Source of the DNA: Chimonanthus salicifolius
Taxonomy: Eukaryota > Streptophyta > Magnoliopsida > Laurales > Calycanthaceae
Direction of reading: 5' to 3'
Length of the DNA: 64,000 nucleotides
NCBI GenBank assembly: GCA_013350335.1
Contig: CM023540.1
Coordinates: 62,431,195-62,495,194 of the forward strand
Part shown: positions 34,714 through 46,795 of the stretch, one piece after another
How the letters are laid out: every line of letters starts with the position of its first letter
How positions within the stretch are numbered: the stretch's first letter is position 1
Program-made: the position numbers and the translations under genes
The notes under the pieces: generated by a model
The model's input: only the letters and a program-made list of their open reading frames with translations
Databases searched by the model: none
Told to the model about the DNA's origin: nothing

Positions 34714-35099
34714 TGGAACAGTTTGTTGCCATATTCTATGAAGTCGGAAAGTCTTCAGCAGGTGTTTCTTTTGATTCAGTTGTATAAGCCTTTGATTTGT
34801 TCTTAAATTGGGGAAATAACTTTAGCTTTGTGAAAGTTGTTTACATTATTGGGGTGTAAGTGAACCATTTCTTTTTGCTTCTTCTGTCCTCGTTGGAATT
34901 TTTTGTCCTGAATATCTGAATCCTTTTTATTTTCTTCATTCTTAGAATATAAATACCCATCAAGAAGACACTATTTTTGTTGGATCTGATTAGGGGACAA
35001 ATTACACAAATTTGTACATCTGTTGCTCTAGGGAAATGGGTTGCATGTATTCAGGATGCTGTTCCAACAAAATTCTTTTACAGATGGTTACTATCGTCT

Positions 35100-35737
35100 T
35101 TTTCCCCTCTTTTGAATTAAAAAGTTAGCTTCATTCAAGAAAGGAAACTGGCCAAAAACAAAAAAAGGGGGGATCCACAGCCCGGATCAGGCTAGAAAAA
35201 GGCAAGTATCCACTGGCCGGATCAGTCAAGTAACAAATAAAAATGCTACACAAAGAAACAAGCCATTACAAGTATAATCCAAAATTAATTAAGTTACCAT
35301 CAGCAAAAAATCCTGATTGTCCCAAAATTTTATTTTCTGTTGAAGCTAGTAACTGCCTTGCACACACCAACATGCAAAACCTGAAGCGTAAGAGCAATGC
35401 CTAAACTAACCATTCTGTAGTGCCCTGTTGAATGCAATGGATTGTCGATGCTGCTGCAAACAGCAGAAGAGCTGATGTACATATGTTTCAGACTGAGGGT
35501 CATTTGGTTAGATAAGTTCAAAAATGAACAGATCCCCACAAGCTCAAATACGGTATCATCCATATGGGAGCTAGAGTTGGATATTCCCAGTACTTGCATC
35601 CATAATAATCACAACAAAAAAGGAGTTGCAAATGGTGAATGAGAATATCAACAGTCTGGGAGTATTTGCTGGCCTGGGATTCAAATCAATCTTGTCACGA
35701 GCGCACCCAGACAAGGACATAGGAGGGAGATTCTATT
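35100..35737 (-). mobile_element. LINE remnant, 3' part
   Basis: The left edge reads, on the minus strand, as an L1-type 3' tail (GAATGAAGCTAACTTTTTAA, near 35120-35140) next to T-rich plus-strand sequence, as expected for a minus-strand LINE end. It is joined to 46311 by removing the Copia-N insertion (duplication CTATT). The coding end is too decayed to read here. Confidence 0.5.
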
Positions 35738-36812
35738 TGTTAACGTTACGCGCAGAAACAAGAAAAATCGAACGGAAATAAACACAGCATAACACAATAT
35801 TTTAACATGGTTCGGCCCACCTGGCCTACGTCCACGGAGCGACAGAATATTCACTATAAAAGAGAGAAAGAAATACATGTATAATATTAATGACTCCCTT
35901 GAGTCATGAGCCCAAACCCGAAGTCCCAAGCCCTTTGTACACTCATGTATACAACACATCGACGTCACCTCTCAGTTGATGTGATCTTTCTCATACCCAA
36001 AATAGTGAATCCAACTTTAGTGTTCTCCCTCTACGCTTCCTGCGTCCTACGAGCAACTTCCTGATATGCTTCTCAAACGCGAGCGTCTCTGATGATGGTG
36101 TGTTCCACACACACAGATCTGCACTTCTGCTCTGGCGAAGGGGCTTGTCTTTCTAGCTGCACTTCTGCTGGCTGCCACTCACAGATCAGAAAACCTAGAT
36201 CTGCAGCGGTACTGCACTATTGCTTCTACCCCTCTCCAGCCGTCGAGTTGTCCTCCATACAGTATCAGATCTGCGGCTCTTTTCTATGGATCTTCACCGT
36301 TGAAAGCAAACCTCTATTGCCACCACTGCATTGGACCACTCCATGCGGCCATTAGAGGCCCACGGCCAAAGGTCGTACCTCAGCTTGCTCTCCCTCTCTC
36401 GGTGTCCACACCTACACGCTGATTCAAGACCATAATCTGTGCACTCTTGCTGCCGTGAGCATCACTTAAATATGTAGGAAACTTGCCACGAAAACCAACC
36501 AAGCTGTTGGATTTTAGAAGAGAAAATCCTGGCCATGTGACGTGTTGGACTGATCCTGTATTCTTTTCAAAGAAACCCACTATAGAAAGTATCTCTCTTA
36601 TCACATATAACCTTGCTAAAGAATCCATGCAAGCCCACATTGGAGACTTGCTACTTTGTTCAGTCAACGACACATGGCAGATTTAAATGGATCCTACAAT
36701 CCTCATTCGGCCATTGCTTTAATTTCTATTAAAGCAAGTGATCCGTCTTAGGAAGACAACTCCTTTCTTTGTCTTGCTGAGAGACTAGGTGGAATTGAGA
36801 CACCGTCTAACA
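35738..36812 (-). mobile_element. Copia-N 3' LTR
   Basis: Uninterrupted copy, closely similar to the other LTR. It contains repeated AGATCTGCA phrases (36117, 36197, 36269) and two open frames that also exist in the other LTR only because the LTRs are copies. Confidence 0.92.
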
Positions 36813-36825
36813 AACTCCACCTTGG
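36813..36825 (-). other. Copia-N polypurine tract
   Basis: On the minus strand AAGGTGGAGTT lies directly before the 3' LTR start (TGTTAGAC). Confidence 0.75.
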
Positions 36826-38558
36826 TGAAGATTCTGCCAACCTCCTCTCTCAGAGACGAACTGTAATAGCCCGGATTTTTAAATCAATATATATGTTGGC
36901 TATTATTTATTTTACTGATGGGAATTGGGAATTTTGATGGAATAGATGTTAAATGGATCAAAATTTGGACAATGGTCCAAGTATGGTCCAATGGACCATG
37001 GATTGGAATGAATTCACTTAATTGGGTCAATGATGATTAATTGGGCCAAGGATGGTCAATTGGGCCCAATACCCAATTGGGACCCAATGGATCAAGATGA
37101 TTTAAGCTTTAAGGTAAATGGGTAGGAGGTGAATTTAATTGGGCCATGGGCCTAATGGTGATCCAATTAGTTAGAAGGGATTGAAGTGATTAAAATCACC
37201 TAAGTTGAAGTGTAATTAATTAAATTTAAATCACCTAAGTTAGTGGTGAATAAATCAAGATGGCATAACCAAGTGGGGCCCACCTCCACCTCACCAAGTG
37301 AGGTGGCGTGTGGACCAAGGCATAGGTGGGGCCGACCACCATGGTTGACTTGGTCAACCATGGATAAGTCAAAGGGAATTAAGGAGGATCAAGTGAATTA
37401 AGTTGAATTAATTAATGTGAAAATCACCTAAGTTAATTTTAATTAGACCAAGGTGACATGGCCGAATGGGACCCACCTCCACCTCACCAAGTGAGGTGGC
37501 GGGTAGGCTAGAAGTTAGTGGGGCCGGCCACTATGGTTGACTTGGTCAACCATGGGTGGATACATGGAGGGAATTTAAGGAAATGGAATTAGATTAAATG
37601 AGAATTAATTAACCTAAGTTGAGGATCCAATTAATTAATTACTAAGGTGAGTCAAATGGCTCAAAGGGATAAGTCAATGGGTGGTTTCATCTCATTGAAA
37701 CCACCCAAACCACTTAAAGAAACACAAACAAACCATGGGCTTAGGGTGGTGGTTTTATCTCAACCTACTACCACCCAAAGCATGATGACCCATACCCCTC
37801 CTTGATGATGGTCAAATGGTTAAGATGGAAGACCAAACCACCCCATCTCAAGGCACCAAAACCGTTGGCTTGGTGGTGGTTTTGTCCCAACCACCACCAC
37901 TAAGGCGTGTAAGCCCATGCTTGGTGGGTGGAGAGAATGATGGTGGAGCCTAACACAAGCAACCAAATGAGATGAGTTTTGATCTCATTCCTTCATCTCT
38001 TTTCCATCTCACTCTCTCCATCTCTCACTCTCCAAAACCGCCCCTCACTCTCACATGACCAAAGAGGAAGAAACGAAACTTAGAAGAAAAGAAGGAAAGA
38101 ACTAGACTTGGCCAACCACCTCAAGACCAAACCTTGGAATAGTTTTTCCAATCCTCTCCTCCCTTCCCTCTCTCAATCTACCTTCACCTTAGCCAAATCC
38201 AAACATTGGGGATATCATTTGATCAAGCACATCTTGGCCGAACAACAAGGAGAAGAAGAAGAAAGAGGGCTAAGGAATCCAAAGGGAGAAAAGGAAGTCG
38301 GAGGAGCCGTCGGATTTGTAAGTATCTCTAAACAAGATGTTAGGTTTTTAAGGTTTAAAAATGGAGTCCATTTCTTAGATTAAATGGTGGCCAAAAATGT
38401 TATGGGCCATGGATCTAAAATCCATCCAAGGAAAGGATGAGAAATGGACAAAATGGGAAAAAATTGATTAAGAAAAATAAATGAGTATTAAGGACATTAT
38501 GTATTAAAATTAATTTAAGCATGGAAGTATGGATTTTTGAAGGAATCATAGGCCATAG

Positions 38559-39704
38559 GGTTCGGCCATATAGTATGGCCAAACCCCATGGTAGGTGATT
38601 AAGTGATTTTAATGGGGTTTTAAAGAATGGAAGCCATGGAAGGTGATTAATGATTTTAAAGGTTTTAAATGAATGAATGTTAGTGATTTTTTTTAAAGAG
38701 GTTTTAAATGAGGAAAATCATGGAAGATAATGATTTTGATGGCCTCAAAAGTGGTAGAGGAAGATGAACTATGAACCATGAGTTCGGCTATGGTGTATGG
38801 CCGAACCCTATGGTGATGTATTTGTAATGTTAATGGGTGTAAAATATGGAAAAAAGATGGGGAATGTTGGTAGTTTTGATGGACTCAAAAATGAACCTAA
38901 TGTTGATCAAAGGGGTGATTTAAATGTATAATGGAATCCCCTCATGGAGGGACTTGTGGTGGATCTAAAATGTAACAAAAGACCTCAAGGAAAAATGGGG
39001 AAAAGACTTCATGGGTTCGGCCATGGTGTATGGCCGAACCCATGACCCATTTTACAAGTCATTTGATGGGTTACTTGGAGTTATGTATGTGTTTAAATTA
39101 ATGGGGAATTAGGTTAAATTAAAGAGGCTGATTTTAATGATTTTATGACATGATTGGTGAGTCATTGAGGGATCTAAGTTTATGGATCAAAAATGTGGTA
39201 AATGATCCAAGAGAAGTAAGGAAATTAACATCATGGGTTCCACCATGGTGTATAGCCGGAACCCATGACCACTTGTAGGTCATTTTATGGGCTAAAATTT
39301 GGAATTATGCATGTGTTTAGATGAATGGAAATTAGGCTAAGTAAAGGGCTGTTTTTAATGATCTTATGGCATGATTAAATGAGGCACTCATGGATCCAAG
39401 TTATGGATCATTTATGGACAAAAATGTACATGAATAAGTGAATGATTAACCATGGAAGAGGTAGTGGCATAAACAGTAAATATGGCCAAAATAAGGAACA
39501 ATGGGTTCGGCCATGGTGTATGGCCGAACCCCATGGGGGATGTTTGTGGATTTAAGGGCTCTAAGTAATAGTCTTAATTGTTGATTTATGGAGTCTAAGG
39601 TTGCTGATTTTTAGACTCACTAATTGGAATATTTAATGGGTTAAGGTGGGACCCACAAACCTAGATAGTGAGGTTCGGCCATGGTATATGGCCGAACCCC
39701 ACTA
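38559..39704. repeat. Palindrome array in A5 with about 225-bp period
   Basis: Units start near 38559, 38783, 39014, 39237 (arms damaged: GGTTCCACC, AGCCGGAACC), 39507 and 39674. The regular spacing suggests an old tandem repeat of about 225 bp whose non-palindromic part has drifted. Confidence 0.85.
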
Positions 39705-40666
39705 AGGCATGTATTAGGGACTTAATCATGGATAAAACATGGGTTGATTATTGATATGTAATAAGGTACCGGACATCGCAAGCGGTGCGCGATCGGTGAC
39801 CGGATTTGTGGACGGAAAACGTAAAGGAACATTAGTCGGTATTCAGTAGGATTCCAACCTTATTGTAAGCCATGGATTATGTGTTGTACGGTTGTTTTTC
39901 TTAATTTATTTTGGTAATCATATGATATGTTTAAGATGGGTTTTTATGGCTATGAATTATAAATTATATAGCATATTGCATTTACATCTCATGCATGGCA
40001 TGGGAGGGTAAATAATGGAACCGGAGTCCATGCTCTGTCGGGGCGACCGAGAAGCAAACATGGGGATATCTTGATGTGTTGAGTTATAATCGGAGTCATG
40101 CTCCGTCGGGGCGACCGAGAAGCAAGCATGGGGATACCTTGATGAGGCTTTGCCATCAAGGGGGATTTTTATGTATGATTGGAAAAAGGACATTGTACAA
40201 TGGTAATGGATGATGGGTGGGACTCATGACATAAGACACCCATGGCATGACATTCATTTTATGGTTTTTTTATTAAATTATTACCTATGTGCTTGTTATC
40301 ACTAATCCATGTGTTGGCCCTACTCGGAGTCCTACTAGGGCTCGTTGTCTAACACCCTACTTCCACCTTAGCTGATGACGCAGGGGATGGCGGAAAGGAA
40401 GGACGCGACGGGAGCCAAGCGTAAGAGCTTGGGGAAGCGGGCTATAGTTAAATTACTTAGATTTATTTTGGAAATGTAGTTTGAGTAACTTAGCTCGTTG
40501 GACTGTTATAATTTATATTTCTTGCTATGGTTTGGACTTTACTTTTGGACATTACGATTTGAGGTATTTTAGTAATTAAGTAGTGTAATCTTCCTTGCTA
40601 TATAAAATTGGTAGGATAGACTCTATTATAATTCCACATTAAGTTATATTTCCGTAAGCTTACTTT

Positions 40667-40755
40667 CTACGTGTGAACCATTCTCGTGGACTTAGCTCCA
40701 CGCACACGTAGGGTTGGCCAGTTAAGGGCCGGGTTTTAGAAGCTCGGACTTAACT
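40667..40755 (+). other. Paired hairpins near LTR 3' end (A5)
   Basis: CTACGTGTG (40667-40675) pairs perfectly with CACACGTAG (40703-40711), with inner CGTGGA/TCCACG. GTTAAG..CCGGGTTT (from 40721) pairs with AAGCTCGG.CTTAAC (to 40755) using two wobbles. Confidence 0.8.
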
Positions 40756-40866
40756 CGCGTCGTGACGTCCCGCACCCTTTGTCACTCTTTATTTCAAAAA
40801 AAAAAAAAATAGACTCTGATTTTCGGTCAATTAAGGATAGTAAAAAGGGGCGGGCGTTATACGAAC

Positions 40867-41486
40867 TGAGATAACCGTCCTCCACAGCACCTGCAACTAT
40901 GCACCTTTGTGCACACCGACCACTCCCGACTTTGCTCCATCTGCAGCTATGTGAACACTGGTCAACTGATACCTCCGACGTCGCTGCTTCTTGAGAACCT
41001 AGACTGGATCTCTCTTCCTTCACTGAAAGCCTGCAACACCTTGCTTTATTTTGGGCAAGCACTATTGAAGATCACCAACAATACATGCAGCCATCTTCCT
41101 TTGCATGCTACACCTTCCTTTATATCTTATGCATGCAAATGTATGTATGTCATATACAATTGCTGCATCAAGGCTCTATGTTGAATAGTGTTTCTCACAC
41201 ACACATCCATATGCACAACCAACCCATCAGAGGCATCTCCCGTCGTGGCATCCACAATACATGTGGTTGATGTTGATGACTCCACCTCTCAGATCCAGAC
41301 TGCAGATCATCAGATCTGCACTTTCCGTCTCGGCCGTAGTCCTCTAGCCCCCTTCAGCTTGTTTTTTCTTCTGCAAAGCCATCTGTCCCTGTCGAATGGC
41401 TCCACCTCGAACTTTGTACTTGGCACTCCTCTCATGCCCATTGTGTTGTATTCTGATCACCCACGAGTCCCTGGTCTCCAACCAAA
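40867..41486 (-). other. Copia-N internal region, non-coding
   Basis: About 620 bp between PBS and A5. Frames up to about 100 codons exist on both strands, but none shows gag, protease, integrase or RT motifs. Confidence 0.8.
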
Positions 41487-41498
41487 GCTCTGATACCA
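41487..41498 (-). other. Copia-N primer binding site
   Basis: Minus-strand TGGTATCAGAGC, two bases from the LTR end at 41501. Confidence 0.92.
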
Positions 41499-43290
41499 CT
41501 TGTTAGCGTTACACGCTGAAACAAGAAAAATTGAACGGAAATAAACACACAGCACAACACAATATTTTAATGTGGTTCGGCCCACCTGGCCTACGTCCAC
41601 GGAGCGACGGAATATTCACTATAAAAGAGAGAAAGAAATACATGTACAATATTAATGACTCCCTTAAGTCATGAGCCCAAACCCGAAGTCTTAAGCCTCT
41701 TGTACACCCATGTATACAACACATCGACGTCACCTCTCAGTTGATGTGATCTCTCTCATACCCAGAATAGTGAATCCAACTTTTGTGTACTCCCTCTACG
41801 CTTCCTGCGTCCTACGAGCAACTTCCGATATGCTTCTCAAATACGAGCGTCTCCAGTGATGGTGTGTTCCACACACAAAGATCTGCACTTCTTCTCTGGC
41901 GAAGGGGCTTGTCTTTCCAGCCGCACTTCTGCTGGCTGCCACTCACAGATCTGAAAATCCAGATCTGCAGCGGTACTGCACTATTGCTTCTGCCCCTCTC
42001 TGGCCGTCGAGCTGTCCTCCAAACATTATCAGATCTGCAGCTTCTTCCATGGATCTTCATCGTTGAAAGCTGTAACACCCCAATTTCTCAATGAAATGGA
42101 AAATTACCAAAATACCCCTGAGTTGTTAAATTAATTATTTTGTGATGTTAAGAAAGGAAATAGTGGGGCCCATTGCTCAAGTTAAAATCATATGAGCATA
42201 TTATGAATGTTAAGTTTGATTGGTTGGGTAATTTTCATCATTGGGGTCAAAAATGGCTAAATGGGTCAAAGGGCCCAAATGGGACCCATCGGGTCGTATT
42301 GGATTATTTGACCGCTCTGTAAACTTAAATTAAATGGGGTCAAGCCTATTTGATTGGAAATCAAGTGGAGAAGAAATGGGTAGGCTTGATCCATATGTGA
42401 AAACCACTTACAAATGACCAAAATACCATAATTGGGTCATGGAGACAAAAACGGGTCAAGGAGCTAAAAGTGGACCCAATGGGTCGAGTTGACTATTGTT
42501 GACCGTGTGAACCCTCAAGGGAGCTAAAACACGAGTCAAATCAGTTGAATGGGACTGAGGTGAGTTGGAATTAAATCAAGTTATGAGTCAACTCATGTGC
42601 ATTAAATGAAATGCATTAAGTATGAGAGTTGGGTGAGTTGAAATGGAAATTTCAATGATCTTGAGTTGGGTGAGTCAAAAGGGAAATTGAAGGGGCTATA
42701 AATCAGTGAGTCTAATGGGAATTGGAAGAGGTTGTCTGGTCTCAAACCATCCAAAACAAGTCCCACACGTTGGGGACTTGTTTTGGTGAGTTCCATGGTG
42801 AATATTAAATGTAAATACATGGGTTTCAGGTGAGTTGCTTGGGAAGCTGTATGGCTGCATGGGTAGCTGCCAAGGGGTGCCTTGGATGGCATCCAATACC
42901 CATTGGTTTGTGCATGAATTGATGAGGGAGTGGAGGAGTTTTGGGGGCTGAATTACAAAAACAATAAGCACCCATGGTTGGCCGATTTTAATCATTGTGA
43001 AAGCCTTACAATCCCATCTCTTTCTCCCTCTCTCCAATTGGTGTTCTCGGCTGGAACAACAGAGGCTTTTGGTACCAAATATTCAAGCATACAACCAGCA
43101 AGGAGTTAAGGAAGCAAGGATTAAAAGTCAAGAGCAAAAGGCAAAGGAAAGTGGATAAGTTTTTCCCATTGATTTATGTTTAATAAAATGGGTAAAATAA
43201 GACATGATTCGGCCATGTGATGGTCAAATCTATCAAAGGGTTAAAGTATGATTTTTTTATGCCCAGTTAGATGGAAAACATGGACATAGG

Positions 43291-44522
43291 GTTCGGCCAC
43301 TTTGGATGGCCGAACCCCATGAAATATTATGGTTAATCTTGATGGTTTTGTAAGATTTAAACCATGCAAGTATAGGACTGATTTTGGAGGTTTAAGATAC
43401 ATACTTTGGAAAGATTGAAAGCATGGATTTGAATGTCATAATTTGACCATGCTATGGCCGAATTTGACAAGGGTCTAAACCAGGTAAGAGATGGCATTGG
43501 TTTTCATGTTTTGAAACATGAAAACCATGGATTTTGTGGACTATTTTTGACAGTTTTTGGATATTAAAACCCTATGAAAATGGGCTAATTTTTGGATGGT
43601 TTCTTTGAAAGTTAAAATCTGATATACTGTTATTACATGATTAGCTGAGGTTTAAAAACAGTAAACATAGCCATTGGGTTCGGCCACCATGGAGGGCCGA
43701 ACCCCATGTAAAAGAATGTTGGTTTTCATGTAAACCATAGACTTTTTATGGACTGTTTTGGATGGTTTCTTTGAGAGTTAAAACCTGATATTAATATACT
43801 GTTTATACATGATTATCTGAGGTTTAAAAATAGTGAACATAGCCATTGGGTTCGGCCACCATGGAGGGCCAAACCCCATGTAAAAGAATGTTGGTTTCAT
43901 GTTGGAAAAACATGTAACCATAGACTTTTTATGGACTGTTTTGGATGGTTTCTTTGAGAGTTAAAGCCTGATATTAATATACTGTTTATACATGATTATT
44001 GGAGGTTTAAAAACAGTAAGAATAACCATTGGGTTCGGCCACCATGGAGGGCCTGAACCCCATGTAAAAGAGGGTTGGTTTTCATGTTGGAAAACATGGA
44101 AACCATAGACCTTTGTGGACTGTTTTTGGTATGGTTTTTGGAGAGATAAAACCATACCAATGGTGGAGATTTTTATGTGCTGATTTTGGGTTGGCCATAG
44201 GATGGCTAAACTATGTGTTTAACATGGCTAAGGGGTAGAGCCAATTGGTATTTAAATAATGGGGCTTGTTTTTGGGATAAATGGACTAAAGTTTATGGGT
44301 TTCTTATGAGATTTAAATGTGATAAGCTTACTGCTTTGGCTCAGCCTATGGATGGCTGAACCATGTAATAACCTTGGAAAAATGGTATAGCCTAGGTTAA
44401 ATACCTAGGTTAAAGTTAGTGGAACCAATGGCATGTTTGTAAATAAGGGTCACAATCATGAGATGAAAGATGGACCTAAGTGAAATAAGTGTGGTTCGGC
44501 CAAGGTGTATGGCCGAACCCCA
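43291..44522. repeat. Palindromes and about 180-bp tandem repeat in A6
   Basis: Palindromes start near 43291, 43678, 43849, 44033 and 44492. The three middle ones sit in clear tandem units of about 171-184 bp (43565-44120) sharing 'tatggactgttttggatgg' and 'gttaaaacctgatatta'-type phrases. Here the parent tandem repeat is still visible. Confidence 0.88.
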
Positions 44523-44950
44523 CCTATAAACATTTGTTTCGGGTAATATTTCTATGGTCATAAATTATTATAAAAGATGAGCCAATGGCAAAAATTGTAA
44601 ATATGGGCAATAATGGAAGGACTTGAAAGAAAGACCAAATCAAGATGTTTTGGGTCTTATATGTGAATGGATATTTAAGTGACAATATGATTTACTGATT
44701 ATTGTATCACAAGGTGATGAGAGTTGAACGACGAACGAGTCGTGATCGGATAAAGCCTAAGAAAGAACGGACGCTGAAGTGATTCTTCAGTAGGTTTCCT
44801 ACCTACTTGTAACCATGGTTTTTACCCAGTTTTTGTTATGATACTCTTGTTTTAATATATGTGTTTCAAATGATATATTATGCATTAACAAATGGCATAC
44901 AGGCATTGGCATCTCATGTATAGTCATGGGATAATGAATGAAGTTCTACA

Positions 44951-45224
44951 GTGATGGCTACGAATGTACATGATGGGGGTTGCTCATTGCATGTACATAT
45001 TTTATAGAAGAGATGAAAGTGTGTTGTAATTTACCTTGTCGGTGCAAGGCACGTCAAGTGATGGCTACGAATGTACATGATGGGGGTTGCTCATTGCATG
45101 TACATATTTTATAGAAGAGATGAAAGTGTGTTGTAATTTACCTTGTCGGTGCAAGGCACGTCAAGTGATGGCTATGAAAGTACATGATGGGGGATGCCCA
45201 TTGCACGTGCATATTTCATAGCAT
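44951..45224 (+). repeat. 107-bp tandem repeat, about 2.6 units, in A6
   Basis: Units start at 44951, 45058 and 45165 (GTGATGGCTA). The first two are almost identical; the third diverges after about 60 bp. Each holds the small hairpin CCTTGTCGGTGCAAGG. Confidence 0.92.
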
Positions 45225-45623
45225 TGTTTTAACTGTTTTTAATGATCATATAATATGATATATATGCATGTTTTATATGCTAACATGTGGTAGCCCTGAT
45301 TCGGGAACCTACTGGGCGCGTTGATCTAACGCCCTAATTCTATCCTCAGAGGAGATTGCAGGTACAAGCAAAGGGAAAGGAAAGGTCGTTGACTGGGAGG
45401 GGAGCCAAGCCTAAGTGCTTGAATGAAAGACTGAACTACTTTATATTACTGTCTTTTGAATACTTTTGTGGGACATGTAATAATTCACTACTTGCTATGA
45501 TTTGATTAGGTTGATAACATTTGGATGGTTGATCTATGTTAAATAATGTTTAAGACTGTTACTTGCTATCTGGTCTTTCTATTCCGCAATTAATCTAGGT
45601 TATTCCGCATGTTGATGTTAGTT

Positions 45624-45706
45624 CATGTGTGATTCGTAATCATGGTCTAGTCCATGTACACATGGGTGGCCAGTTAAGGTTCAGACTTGGGTAGTCTGAA
45701 CTTAAC
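45624..45706 (+). other. Paired hairpins near LTR 3' end (A6)
   Basis: CATGTGT (45624-45630) pairs with ACACATG (45658-45664), with inner CATGG/CCATG. GTTAAG.TTCAGACT (from 45673) pairs perfectly with AGTCTGAA.CTTAAC (to 45706). The hairpin-2 stem differs from A3, A4 and A5 on both sides. Confidence 0.82.
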
Positions 45707-46310
45707 TCGCGTCGTGACGCCGCCCGCTCTCTTTCGATGTTTTATTATAACTTTAAAAAAAAATTAGACTCTGAAATTCTCAGAAAGGGCGGGGCGTTAC
45801 AAAAGCAAACCTCTATTGCCACCACTGCATTGGACCATTCCATGCGGCCATTAGAGGCCCACGGCCAAAGGCTGTACCTCAGCTTGCTCTCCCTCTCTCG
45901 GTGTCCACACCTACACGTTGATTCAAGACCAGAATCTGTGCACTCTTGCTTTCGTGAGCATCACCTAAATATGTAGGAAACTTGCCACGAAAACCAACCA
46001 AGCTGTTGGATTTTAGAAGAGAAAATCCTGGCCATGTGACGTGTTGGACTGATCTTGTATTCTTTTCAAAGAAACCCACTACAGCAAGTATCTCTCTTAT
46101 CACATATAACCTTGCTAAAGAGCCCATGCAGGCCCACGTTGGAGACTTGCTGTTTTGTTCAGTCAGCGACACATGCTAGATTTAAATGGATCCTACAATC
46201 TTCATTTGGCCATTGCTTTAATTTCTATTAAAGCAAGTGACCATCTTAGGAAGACAACTTCTTTCTTTGTCTTGCCGAGAGACTAGGTGGAATTGAGCCA
46301 CTGTCTAACA

Positions 46311-46795
46311 CTATTCAGCATAAAAAAATGGGTTTAGGTCAATGTTAAAGGAAATAAATACCATTCTTGTCCTGATCTCCAAGCAGATCAGCCAAGCTAC
46401 AGTGGTAGCATCCTTCTTAGAGGCCCGTGAAAATTAATTTGTTTCACTTACTCCATAAATGACAAAGCAGTAGAGGAACAAACAAATGGGAAACTTCTTC
46501 ATCAATGGGGTTATGAGCAGCCCGAGATAACCAGTATTTTGAACATAATATTCGAAACACATTGAGCAAGGGGCAGCTGAAAAATACAAGTTCCTGATTT
46601 TCCGCAGCAGAATGACAGAAACACAGTGTGAATCAACCTGTAGACATCCCCCAAAAGTGCCTCGGTTTAAAAACCCCTATTAAAAATAACTAGTCCATGG
46701 AAGAGTGTCTTGGGATGAAACAATGAAACCATATATGGTCAGCCCAGTTAACCATAAATCAAAGATAGGGTGCTTACCATAAAGCACTAGGATGG
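46311..46795 (-). pseudogene. LINE ORF2 end with zf-RVT domain, decayed
   Basis: On the minus strand a frame near 46600-46500 reads CFCHSAAENQELVFFSCP, the Cys/His zinc motif (zf-RVT) typical after the RT of plant L1 elements. Downstream, near 46450-46400, ICHLWS followed by a stop and NKLIFTG matches the usual W..WKERN..IF block. Stops interrupt the frame. The element continues left of Copia-N at 35737. Its upstream part is absent because the TRIM-bearing sequence begins here. Confidence 0.7.

Larger units (their letters stand above)
36862..40861 (+). mobile_element. A5: long solo LTR of family A (subfamily III)
   Basis: 4000 bp, TGTAATAGCCCGG to GGGGCGGGCGTTATA (final CA mutated to TA), flanked by CGAAC (36857-36861 and 40862-40866). 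It landed just inside the Copia-N PPT. Its start resembles the start of the gypsy LTR (TGTAATCGCCCGG). No internal region is present. Confidence 0.95.
42071..45801 (+). mobile_element. A6: long solo LTR of family A (subfamily II)
   Basis: 3731 bp, TGTAACACCCC to GGGCGGGGCGTTACA, flanked by AAAGC (42066-42070 and 45802-45806). The intact target is seen in the other Copia-N LTR. Its first 2 kb match A1 in reverse. No internal region is present. Confidence 0.95.
35738..46310 (-). mobile_element. Copia-N: non-autonomous LTR retrotransposon with two nested long LTRs
   Basis: LTRs of 1075 bp (35738-36812) and 1074 bp once A6 is removed (41501-46310) start TGTTAG and end with the TAACA complement. 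CTATT flanks both sides (35733-35737 and 46311-46315). PBS (41487-41498) and PPT (36813-36825) set the minus orientation. Without A5 the internal part is only about 683 bp and codes for nothing recognisable, so it is a LARD/TRIM-like derivative mobilised in trans. The LTR phrase GGTTCGGCCCACC (near 35812 and 41575) is of a kind common in Copia LTRs, which supports a Copia parent (inference). Confidence 0.92.
41501..46310 (-). mobile_element. Copia-N 5' LTR, interrupted by A6
   Basis: The segments 41501-42070 and 45807-46310 together align with the full 3' LTR. The break falls in GTTGAAAGC/AAACC, visible uninterrupted near 36300. Confidence 0.92.

Noticed and set aside
35442..35642. Short plus and minus frames around 35330-35640 as genes
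   Set aside because: They lie in the 3' part of a decayed LINE and have no domain; both strands are open by chance.
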